From Andrena cerasifolii (Eukaryota > Arthropoda > Insecta > Hymenoptera > Andrenidae), in NCBI RefSeq assembly GCF_050908995.1, contig NC_135121.1:8060001-8124000 (forward strand): a DNA stretch of 64,000 bases. Reading direction: 5' to 3'. The translations under genes and the position numbers were made by a program. The notes beneath the pieces were generated by a model. That model made no database searches. It had not been told where the DNA came from and saw nothing but the letters and a program-made list of their open reading frames with translations. This document shows, in pieces, positions 1 through 12,100 of this stretch. Every line of letters starts with the position of its first letter. Position 1 is the first letter of the stretch.

Positions 1-41
1 ACTTTGCGATGTAATGGCGAGTTTTTAATCCGGGTACGCAC
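1..41 (-). other. start of the intron after Ppn exon 36
   Basis: The sequence left of the GTGCGT donor at 41 is intronic. The gene continues to the left of the window. Confidence 0.8.
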
Positions 42-197
42 CAGTAACCTGAATTCGATTGCTGGGCTGAATCAAGTCTTCATCCTTGTACCACGACACT
101 CGGGGAATGGGATAGCCGTCGACGTTGCAGGCAATACTGACGTCGCTTCCTTCAGGGAACTGATTCTGCCCTACCGATATGCTGACATTGACAGGAA
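42..197 (-). CDS. Ppn: Ppn exon 36: first half of Ig3
   Basis: 156 nt, phase 1 to 1. It encodes VNVSISVGQNQFPEGSDVSI, then ACNVDGYPIPRVSWYKDEDL. The acceptor is TTTTCTGCAG and the donor GTGCGT. The second half of the domain and the PLAC domain lie beyond position 1. Confidence 0.93.
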
Positions 198-3100
198 CTG
201 CAGAAAAATCACCTGCTTATTAAGGACACCTTAATAAAACCGATGGGAACGAGAAATATATGGAAAAGCAACTTTGCGATTTAAAAAAAATATCCTTTGA
301 AGGACCAGCCTCTTCCTTCGATTCTGTAAAAATTACTATCAATTTCAACGCTGTTAATAAGCATGCAAGCAACGTTAGAGTAGCACAACAACGTAAAACA
401 TGACCAGAGCGTTCGCAGTCAAGGATGCAAATGATAAAGAACAAACCCAATTGCATCGTCGTTTTATGGTCCAGAAAAGAAACCCGTATATTCACCAGTA
501 AATCTATCACCTCCCTACTAAACGAAAGAGTATAAAGACACACGATACTTAGTTCCCTTTAGAAACTTTAATCAATCCACACCCTCAACACCTATCCTTA
601 ATAAAGAGCGGGAAAACCGACGGTGCAATTGAAGCCTGAAAGAACCAAGTATTCATCCCCTCTCACCTCTGTACCTAGAGTGACCAGGCTCCAAGCTAGT
701 GCTTCCTCCAAGAGGACTAACCGTGGGAATATGGGGCTGTCTAGAGGAATGGACGGGCGCGTAGGTTTGATAGTCGGGAGTCTGCGTTCGATTGGGTCTG
801 TAAGGATACTGTGGTCTCTCTACGGTGGGTTTCCTAGGTGGTTGGACCAGGTATTTGGTGTACTGCTGGTACTCGGGTCTGATATTGTAAACGGGGCCAA
901 CAGCTTGCAGGGTGACCGACCAGGATGCCGCCCTGCCGATCGCGTTGAAGGCTTGACAAGTGTAGACACCGAGGGTGGGCAGTGTCACCGATCGAATCAC
1001 GAGAGTGTAATCGGAGTCCTGCTCATAGGTCTCCGAGGACAACGGCAACATACGATCACCTCGCCACCAGGTGACGAAGGGTCGCGGCCAGCCCATTGCG
1101 TAGCAATGCAGGGCTATGGGCGAGTTCATGGTGACCGTCAACTGCGCGCTTTGCTCCCCGATTATGGTGGCAGCCAGTTCTTGCGGCTCTACACAGGATG
1201 CAAGAAGACAGCATGCACAGAGGGCGTTGGAAACCGTCACCGAGTTGTTAGAGAAACGGTGAAGAAGAAGTGGAGACTGAATCTCTTAGAAACGAATCGT
1301 TCGATGTACTCTGCGGTGGAACAGGTAGTTAAGCGCGAATTTAGGGAGACGCTGTCGGCCACATCGTCGCCTCTTTCACTAGAAACGCTGCAGTGTTGCG
1401 TGACGCTTGATTCTTTCGAATCTAAGCAATCAGTTCCACCTCGGTTGAAAATATTAGATTTTAGCATAACTTTAGAAAAGAAGTCTTTAATGTCCGTTTC
1501 GTTTCTGAGAGGCGCGTGTTACTTCCACTTCAACTTATTGTTTAACGCTACAAGTGTTACTATCCCTCTTCCAGATGCAAAATTAGTGTCTATGTTAACT
1601 ATAGCAAGACAAGACGAACACGTTGGTGATTCGGTGAATCAAATTAGATTAACTACCAAAACTATTCTTGTTATTTTACCAAATGACGAAACATTCACCA
1701 AACAGTAAATCCATACCCATCCCATTACCTATCAGGGCAACAAGACCAAACATTTGGATAACACACGCTTTGCACGTACCTGTGACCACCAATTGGTATT
1801 CCGCTCTTACCGGTGGCCCTAGACCATTGTCAGCGGTGCAGACGTAAGTTCCACCGTCGTATTTGTACAGGCTGATGATCTGGAGGGATCCATCGAGCTG
1901 TATGCGCCGTCTGTTCTCTGCGAAACCGATCTGCGAACACCAACGTTCGTTTCGAAAACCGAGAAGACCGATATCACGCCTCGTCATTGACAGAAATTAA
2001 GTAAACCCTTTGGTAGCACTTAGGAAACAACTTTCGAACTGGAATCCTTGGTATCGTCTCAATTGGTTACTCTACTGTCTGTGAATATTAAAAAGTCTCA
2101 CCAATGTCGTGTCCTTCCTCCACGTGATGGTCGGTCTGGGATTTCCGGTGGCCACGCACTTCAGCGTCACGTAACCACCCTCCTGAGCGCTGACCCGTGG
2201 CTCTTCGGGTTCCTGAATGGCGGCAGCTTCTGCCCCAACCGGGGGAGAAGTGGCCAATGGCCTTGGCGAGGTCGTTGGAACCTCCTCAGCAGCTGGTTCC
2301 AGACAAGAAGTTCCGCAACCATTGTTGCAACACTTCATTTCCCCAGTGCAATCTGCATCCGTGATGCACTCTTGTTCGCATCCAGTACTGTTCGACACCC
2401 TTGGACAGCGACCTGATTTCGTGACTTTGCAAGATGTACATTATTACGTTATCTTCCTTAAAGAAGCTAAGAATGGTAAGACGGTGCAGAAGAGGGAAGC
2501 GAGTAAAGAAATCATCGTAATATCACTTTGTATTCATTAATTTCTGCAGGCATTATGAAATTTTTTCAACGCGATAGAGGGGAGGGTGGGCAAACAGATT
2601 GGATAGTTACTTGATCTGCAGACACCCTTGTACTCGGTGCCATCCTTGGTGGCGACCAAGGTGATAGCACATCTGTTGCCGTCGGGGCAAATCTGTGCCC
2701 TGCAAGGATCCACGCAGCGGCATCGCTCGCAATCCTCGGAGTCCACGAAGGCCTCCTTGCCGTAAGGGCAGCGAACGGTATTGCATTCCTCGCGAGCTTC
2801 CGCGCAAGGGTCCTTTGTGTCTTTCCCGGCGTCTACGTTGATCTCGTTAGTGGCTGTTAGGAAATTATTTCGTGGTTAAACCGAATAGGAAACTGAGTTT
2901 CCTTGAAATAATGAGCGCAGAAGTGTGGAAACTAGTTGCCATTGAAGAAAGAGAAGAGACCACATGGTGGTAGGTATATTCGGCGGTGTAAGCAATATAT
3001 GTACATCTTCACTTTCGGCGGAAATTTGAGGGTGAAAAATTTCGTGTAGATATAAGACGAAATGAAGAAATGGATAAATAGCCAAGGATGTGTCTGGCAG

Positions 3101-6100
3101 GAATATATACATAGGTAATTTCTTTGGAAGCTGTAAAGAAGCATGTGAACTTAGAACTGGTACAAATAAAACAATATAAAACGAAAAAATGCGATATGCA
3201 ATTGTGTGTGTGTGTGCGCAGAAATGTGCACCACGATCGAAGCTAGTAGCTGAAGATCGAAATTAATAGAGGATCGTTCTTATATTGACGATCACGTTTT
3301 CTCGACTTACTCCCAAGGCAAGTGTTAATGCAAGACTCGAAGGTCTTGAATCTGTTACGATTGCCACCGCATCCGGTGTAAATGAACGCGCGACAGGTCT
3401 GTTGTTCCTCGTCGAAGTAGAACCGTTTGATCGTGAAACCGGAGGTACAGGACCCGCTGTCGACCGGTTCCTTGCACACCGCTGGATCATCATCGTTCAA
3501 ATTCGTTATTCGAATCACTGATCGATTGTTACTGATCGCGAGAAAGCTTACCGATTCACCCCGTAACTTATCGAGCTCGATTGATTGAACAGATGCTTGA
3601 CTTCGTAGATAACGAGATGCACTTACATAGATTCGAAATACTGGTGTCGTTTCCAGGTGGCATAGGCTCCTCGTGATGAATGCAAATCGACTCGCACTCG
3701 GCCATCGTGCTGAATCTGTTTGCGTTGCCCTCGCATCCACCGTACACGAATTCGCGGCAGATACGGCTAGTCGAGTCGTAATAGTATTTCTGGAAGGAGC
3801 CCCTACAGTCGCCAGGCTCCACTGGCAGGTTGCAAGTATCTGTGAAAATGTATTTCAACATTTCATACGATTTCGTTTGTTGGAAGGGTACTGGAATGGA
3901 GCCAGCTACTTGGGTGGTTGACAGATGTCACTTTAAGTATATTACTCGAGAATGGTATGGACATATCTAGGCACAAGAAATGCTAAAAATTTGAGAAGTA
4001 CACAATGGCTAGAAAGTATACGAAGGAAAAGGATGAAGGGTGTACAACAGTAAGTTAGTAGATGAGTAGATGAGTAGATGAGTAGATGAGTAGATGAGTA
4101 GATGAGTAGATGAGTAGATGAGTAGATGAGTAGATGAGTAGGTGATAGATGAGCAGATGACTAGATGAGTAGATGAGTAGATGAGTAGATGAGTAGATGA
4201 GTAGATGAGTAGGTGATAGATGAGCAGATGACTAGATGAGTAGATGAGTAGATGAGTAGATGAGTGATGAGTAGATGAGTAGATGAGTAGATGAGTAGAT
4301 GAGTAGATGAGTAGATGAGTAGATGAGTAGATGAGTAGATGAGTAGATGAGTAGATGAGTAGATGAGTAGATGAGTAGATGAGTAGATGAGTAGATGAGT
4401 AGATGAGTAGATGAGTAGATGAGTAGGTGATAGATGAGCAGATGACTAGGTGAGTAGATGAGTAGATGAGTAGATGAGTAGATGAGTAGATGAGTAGATG
4501 AGTAGATGAGTAGATGAGTAGATGAGTAGATGAGTAGATGAGTAGATGAGTAGATGAGTAGATCAATAGACCCCCACATTAATAGATAAATGGTGAACTA
4601 CTCTTCCGTAATCTTACCTTGTCCCTGGAACCTTCCACAAAGACGTTCGCACTGCTCCTCCGTCTGGAAGCGATTCGCGTTTCCTTCGCAGCCACCATAG
4701 AGGAACGCCTGACACATCTGGCTGTGTGGATCGTAATAATAGGCAGTGATGTCAGCGTTGCAAGAGCCAGAATTGACAGTCATGTAACAAATCGGACTCT
4801 TCGAGACACCCTCGACTGGGGGCGGCATTGTGACGGTGACATTCGGAGCAGCTTCCGTTGCGGAGGCTTTCTGCTTGCACTTCTTCTCGCAGGATTCTCT
4901 GTCCTGGAAGCGGTTCTTGTTACCTTGGCACCCACTGTACTCGAAGTCGTAGCAGGAATCCGTACGGTGATCGTAGTAGTACTGACTGTCGACGCCATTG
5001 CAAGGGCCGATGACTTTGGGCAGGGTGCAAGGATCTGCGGACATTCGCGCGTAAAGTAATCATTCTTAATGAATCCTCGAATAGCATAACAGCACTATGC
5101 AATATCATAATAGCATAAAGGTACGAACCTTGAACGTCGCCACACCGATACTCGCATTCCTCCCTCGAGTTGAAGTTGTTCCCATTGCTCTGGCAACCGC
5201 CATATCTGAACTGCTTGCAGACACCCTCCCTGCTGTCGTAGAACCATTTAACTTCATCGCCGGAGCACGAGCCACGCTCGTCAGGAAGGAAGCAGAAGTC
5301 TGGGAAGTTTCACGTGTCTTTTTTTTTCACAAAATCTCACGAACAAGAAGCTATTATTCGAGTTCGCGTTATGTCACCTGGTTTAAATTCAACCCCCGTC
5401 GATGGAGCAGGCGTGGTGAGCGCAGTCTGACACCTGTTATGACAATCCTGCTCGGCTTGGAAATTATTCTCGTTACCACCGCAGCCGCCGTAATAGAATT
5501 GCCTGCACTGTTGCTCGTAAGAATCGTAGTACCATCGCTGAGTGTAGTTGTGGCATTCTCCCAGCAGCGCGGGCAACAGACAAATGTCTTGCTCTGTATC
5601 CGAATAAAAATAATGTTAACGCAACCGGTCGCGTTCATGTTCGACGATGGAAACGAGGAATCCTGTAAGTGATTGCTTCCTCGAAAGTACGAATTCTCAA
5701 TCAACCCTCTCCCGCGTCGGAAACTTCGCGATTTCTTTTCGGCACTGGTAAGAATTCCTCGCTTCCACGTCACGTTCTCTGACAATGAAAGCAGCGTACA
5801 ACGGACAAGAATCTCGTGACACGGTTCACGTACACGAAGAGATTTCAGATACTTTCTTTGACGGAAAGAATTTTGGCGCGCATTCAAAACGCAGCATCGT
5901 GCTTGGACATTCGCGTGCATGTGGCGCAAACTCTGAGCAAATCGCACGAAAGAAACATCAGTGTTTCATTGAACATTCGTGCTGTGAGAAGCGTTAATTG
6001 TATTATAAGAAGCAGACACGTTGCACGATATTTTGGGAAAGGAATTTTGGCGTTCTTTTGAAAGATAGTTTCACAGTGATTAGGGTGAAGTCTTACCGAT

Positions 6101-9100
6101 CTTGGGCGGGCAATCAGACTCGCATGCGTCCCTAGACTCGAAATTATTTTTATTTCCACCGCAACCAGTATAATAGAATGGCATGCACCGATTCTCCGAC
6201 TGATCAAAGTACCATCGAGACTGCTTCTCCACGCAGTTACCCTCCTCGCGCGGCAGCAAGCAACTATCTGTTAATCCCATTGATTATTACAGCATGCGGA
6301 GTTAGATATTTCCTAGCCATCAATCGTTTGCGATCTCCCTAAATCAATTACTCTCTCGCGATGGAACCTGTTATAATTAAAAGGACAAACGTATGAATCG
6401 CAAACGGTTGATGTGGCGTAAACTATGTTTAGGTGATTAGATCTCCTGGACACCTGAAAGTGTAAGCATTAAATCTTGCCATTTCTTGTTCCATTATGTT
6501 ATTTCGATATGAAAAATTCCTGCTTCTCATTCTTGATGTATATTCGCGTCGAGCTTATACCAGTGATTTGCAATTATTTTATAGAATCTTATCAACTTCA
6601 AATGGATTCCTCGAGAACAGTAGTCCAAATCAATCATAATTCATCCTAAGAGGTTAATTCTAAAATCCTATCATCGACGCAAATATTCACCAAAAACGAT
6701 ATCGAAGGAAATTACATCACTCCGTTCGCCCAGTGTTCTCCTTCGACTGGAATAACGGAACAATCGTTTCCACTCCACCCTCGAACGAGAACTCCAAGGC
6801 TGAACGAGTTGCCGCACGAAACAATGTGGGTACATACAACGAAATGTAGTGCGCAATGAGCGAACAAGAGTGCAGCCCAGTGCGGGGTGTGCGTGAAAGG
6901 GAACGTGTGCTCTTTAATTGCCAGAGAAATAGGCGACAACGATATTACAGGGCAATGTAGCCGCGACAAGCCGGCAAACAGCAAACGAGCCAACACCAAT
7001 GACAACGTCAAAATCGTCTACCAATCAATCCACCGCCACCCACGATCCCCGTAGAAACGACTATCGTCTAGTAGAGTCCTTACTGCAATGATATCCAAGT
7101 ATCCTCACTACTTATCACACCTGTGACTCGATCCCTAAGATAACGTAGACCTGAATAATCAAGTACCTAGCAGTACTCATTCTTTTCCAAATTACTCAAA
7201 CATAGAACTCTTTCTATATTATGTTCCAATTCTAATATATGGATACTCGGTTCTCAAGCCTAGCAGTAACAGCACTACCTTCTACGGGCAGCAATTAACG
7301 CTGCGGTGTACTCGCAGCGAAGCAGTGAAGCCCGCTCTCCTTTCCTCTTATACGATTCGACGTCTCTCTTTCGTTCGCGATTTCCTTTATTTTCGCTGTT
7401 GGTTCTGATACCTTTTACAGGGCAGCGCTGCTCGCAGGCAGCACGCGTACGGAATCTATTCGCGTTGCCTTTGCAACCGCCGTAAATAAATTGGCTACAC
7501 GTCTGACGCGCAGTGTCATAATACCAGCGCAACACAGAGCCGTGACAGGGCCCGGGATCTTTCTCCAGGACGCACACGTCTGTCAGTTTTACTGGAAATA
7601 CGTTTATGCTTCGTTACTGACACGAGTCTTCCGCTCGACGAGGATGATTGGTGCCTATCAATGTTCGAGAGTGAGATGAACAGAAGTCGGGCCTCTGACG
7701 GCTCGAAAGCGGTGACGTGAATTAGTGCTGATAGATTCTTGGATACTTGAGTCGGTGCTAAGTCGCCGGTAACTCGAGGGCAAAGCTATCGTTCGAATTC
7801 AGTTTACCATGTACGAAAGCATATAGGCTTTTTTTTTAAATTCTTTTTAAGTCCCCGGCGGATTAGCTTCGTTGTGTACCGAGGTTTGATATGGTAACAG
7901 TATTTTAGAATAATTTTTGATAAATCTGAAGTTGAAAACGCTAGATGTCGACAATATTCCCTTATGGGGGCTTTGTCAATTATTAATAGTCTAAATTCTA
8001 TTCAAAGTTTCCCAAAGAGTATTACACAAATTCCCGAGCCTGTTGGTTAAAGAAGTTTCCATAAACCATCGAGTGAATTTTCTAGATATATTCCCATCCC
8101 CATAAGTTATGCTGACCCTTCTAGAGACACCATACCTTGCGCACTATCTAATTATACTGTCGATTAGTTTCAATTCTCTGGCTTCTGTACATGACAGCAA
8201 TAATCACGAATGTCAACCCGTGACTGGAAGAGAATCTCTTCGACGCGATCTATGAATAAAAATCTGACCCTTGTTCTGTTGTGTTCCTAACGGGGAAGAA
8301 GAATTCCGGCAAGATAAACCGAGCATGGTACGTGCTGTCCTGAAATGAAAGGGGGCGTGACTGGAGGACTTACCTCGTCTTCTTCCTGGCTGCAGGCATT
8401 GCTGATGACATGCGATCTCCGTGGCGAAGTTATTGTCGTTCGCTTTGCAGCCACCGTACCTGAATTCCTCGCAGGCTTGCGATTCCGCGTTGAAGTGCCA
8501 CCTGGTGAAGTTGCCTTCGCAGGGGCCTGGTTCCTTCGTTTGCTCGCAGGGATCTTGGGTAAATTGTTTGATTAGCGCTGCGGTGCACTTAGTTACCATT
8601 ATACATTGACACGGTTCATATTCTTTGAGATCTACTCGGTGGAACAGGGGCTAATAAGAAATTCACGACGCGACGAACTGAAGGGTGCAGTTGCAACTGG
8701 TAGATATCAATAAAGTACGCGGGGGCTTACCAAGATCGTCAGGAGTAACGCAAAGCTCTTCGCACTCTTCTCTACTCTTAAACTTATTCGCGTTTCCAAG
8801 ACAGCCGCCATAGACAAACTGACCGCACTGTTTTCTACCAGTGTCGTAGTACCACGTGGGGAAGTAGCCTTCGCAGGGTCCGGAGATTTTTGGTAGATGG
8901 CAGGAATCTATAAAATCGTCAGAAAATTTGCTTCCTAAATATACAGTGAGTTCAATGAAAGGAACATAAGTAAAATCTAATTGTAAGTAAAAAAGGTATT
9001 TGACGGAGCAACGCCAGAGTACTTCAGATCGAATAAATGTTTACAATAAAACTTTCGTTCTGCGATCTTGATTAAATGTAACTCGATGTTTACCTTTTCC

Positions 9101-12100
9101 TTTCGGCGATACGCACACCTCCTTGCACTCCTCTTGAGTCTTGAATCGATTATCGTTACCCTCGCAGCCGCCGTACCAGAATCTCGAGCAACCGCCGTAT
9201 TCCGTGTCGAAGTACCACTTGACGGTGAAGTCCCTGCAAGAACCTCTGTCCCTTTCGAGTGCGCAGGCCGCTCCAGGGGTTGACGGAACCGTGAGACAGC
9301 CCTCGAAGTTCTCTCCCTGCGCTTCCTCGACTCCGTCTGGGCAACAGCCATATTTCGAGGCGTCGCAAGTACACCCGGCGAAGTTCGGTCCCTTCGCTGG
9401 GGTTCTGCTGTCGGAGCAGCACTTGAACTCTGTACTCTCACACCCGCAGCCTGTGAAATTCCGTGAATCGTACCATTAGATGCCTTTGAACCGACTTTCG
9501 ACGGCAGAATCCACTTTCTACGATCCTATTGCATAGAAGTGCCGATCTTCTTCATAAGTTCCAAAATTATGGGATCTTAGAAGAAGTCAAATCGAATGTG
9601 TATAATTATTCAGAGTCTGGTTTCAATTCTAATTTCTATCGATTTCAACGGCCGAATATGTGCAAACGAGATACGAGGGTGTAATTACCCTGTCCGTGAG
9701 GTCCTTTGGCAATAGTGATGCCATCGGGGCAGCATCCAAACTGATAAGTGTAGCACGGACAGCCTTCGTAGTTCGGTCCAGTGGCCGGCGTGAAACGATT
9801 TGGACAGCATTCGTGGGGCGTGTATTGGCAGCCGCACCCCTCGTTACTCGGCCCACGCGCCGCAGTGGTATTATCTGGGCAACAGCCGAATCTTGTGTAT
9901 TGGCAGCCACAACCGTAGAAATCCGGTCCACGTGCCGCCAGCACGTTGTCCGGACAGCACTTGTACGGTGTCGACAGGCAGCAACCCTCTCTGTTCGGTC
10001 CATGTGCAGGCGTGACGCCATCGTCGCAGCAACCGTAAGTGCTGTCCTCGCATGGCATATGGCAGCGATAGTTGTTTGGTCCCAGAGCTATCGAAAAGCA
10101 ATCGTTTTCGTAAAAATTCAAAGTGCGTAGGTTCAACCATTCGATATATAATAACGTAAATATTTTCTGTAATCTGTTGTAGTTCCTTGTCTGCTAAAAT
10201 TATAGAAAATATAGCGGCGTGGAATATGATTGTATCATACCTGGCGAGACACCGTCAGGGCAGCAGCCAAAGTATGACGAGGTGCAGTTCTCGGTATTGA
10301 TGACCCCACATCCCTCGAAGTTCGTGCCGGTTGCAGTTGAAACTCCATCTGGACAGCAACCATAAGTCGTGTTTGCGCAGTCTTCCTGCACAGTGGTCGT
10401 CTCGTATTCCTCAGTGATAGGAGTGACAGAAGTGATCTCTTCCTCGCAACCTGTTATCACATTACACAGTATTGCAAATCAGTTTTAAAATCTGTACATA
10501 AATCCTGAACATAGACTATGTAAGAGGCAGGAGTCACCTTCATCGTCTGCGCCAGAAGCTGCCTTAATTCCATCCGGACAGCAACCGAATTCGGTGGCGT
10601 TACAGCATCCGAAATTGTCCGGCCCGCTGGCTGGAGTTTCGTTGTCTGGACAGCAACCAAACCTGAAATATTCAATTAAATAAGCTGTTTATAGAGGAAG
10701 AGTGAAACCGACTGGCCAGATCACTGGAACAAGAATCACTGAGCTCACTCTGTCTCGTTGCAAGGCTTCTTGCAACCCTCGAAATCGTTGCCTTCAGCAG
10801 CAGTGACTCCGTCAGGGCAGCAACCGAACAGTGTCTCTCCACAATGAGACTCTGGGCATCCTTGATTCTCTGGGCCAGTAGCAGGGGACACATTGTCAGG
10901 ACAGCAACCATGCTTGGTCTCGTTACATGTCTGTGGTGTTGGACAACCCTGGTCGAATGGACCCTCTGCCGCGGTGACTCCGTCGTAACAACAGCCGAAG
11001 GTGGAGGTCTTGCAAGTTTTCTTCTTCCTGAGAACCTTGCACACGCGGTGCTTGCGCTCCTTGCCTTCTCGGGCGACGGTGGTCCAGAATTCAGATACTG
11101 GAATGAAAGTACAACGCTCAGAACGTAATTGAAGCACTGATTTTCACTCGGGAGGAGGGATTACAGTAATCAATGCAATTACTTACTATGCGTTTTCTCG
11201 GTCATTTCCGTCTCCTCTTCGCCCGTGGACGGCGTCAATCCAGAGACAGTTGTCTCTGTAACCCCAGACACAGTGGTTTCAGCTGATTCAGTCGTGACAC
11301 CAGATTCCGTAGTCTCCGCGGACTCTGTTGTAGCTCCCGATTCTGTCGTCTCTCCAGATACCGTCGTCTCTTCTGTCGTCGTTTCACCTGATTCGGTAGT
11401 CATACCAGACTCAGTAGTTTCACCAGACTCGGTAGTTTCACCAGATTCGGTAGTCATACCTGACTCAGTAGTCATGCCAGACTCAGTGGTCATACCAGAC
11501 TCTGTGGTCATACCTGACTCGGTAGTCATACCAGACTCGGTAGTCATACCAGACTCGGTGGTCATACCAGACTCGGTAGTCATACCAGACTCGGTGGTCA
11601 TACCAGACTCGGTGGTCATACCAGACTCGGTGGTCATTCCAGACTCAGTAGTCTCTGTCATGCCAGATTCAGTGGTTTCAGTTGTCATTCCGGATTCCGT
11701 TGTTTCCGTCGCTTCTGTTGCTCCAGACTCCGTTGTAGCTCCAGATTCGGTGGACCCTTCTGTGCCTGACACTTCGGTTGACATCGTTGGCTCCGTAGCC
11801 TCCGATTCAGTCGTGCCTTCCGTGGCGCCAGATTCCGTAGTCTCCCCTGACACCGTTGACTGCTCCTCTGTCGACATTCCCACGGTTGATTCTTCAGTCG
11901 CTTGAGTGACGGGCGAAACGGTTTCTTCCGTAGACCCGCTCTCACTTTCGGACGACGAGGTCGTGAGGCTTGGCTCCGTAGACTCTGTCGGGCCGGTTGG
12001 TTCAGTTTCCACGGATTCGGCCGACGAGGAATCTGTGCTTTCGCTTGAATCAGTGGATTCTGGTGTCTCGGATGTAACGTCGCTCGACGTTGTCGCTTCT

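Noticed and set aside
623..1708. 361-codon plus-strand open frame
   Set aside because: Antisense to Ppn exon 35 and the adjoining intron. No domain is recognisable, while the minus strand has a clear Ig domain with splice sites.
4009..4579. Long minus-strand open frames encoding SSTHLLIY repeats
   Set aside because: They are produced by the 8-bp intronic tandem array, which has no stop in any minus frame. The flanking exons splice across it in correct phase.
7417..7418. GTAAAA donor for exon 25
   Set aside because: It would leave phase 0, incompatible with the phase 1 acceptor of exon 26. The donor seven bases later fits.
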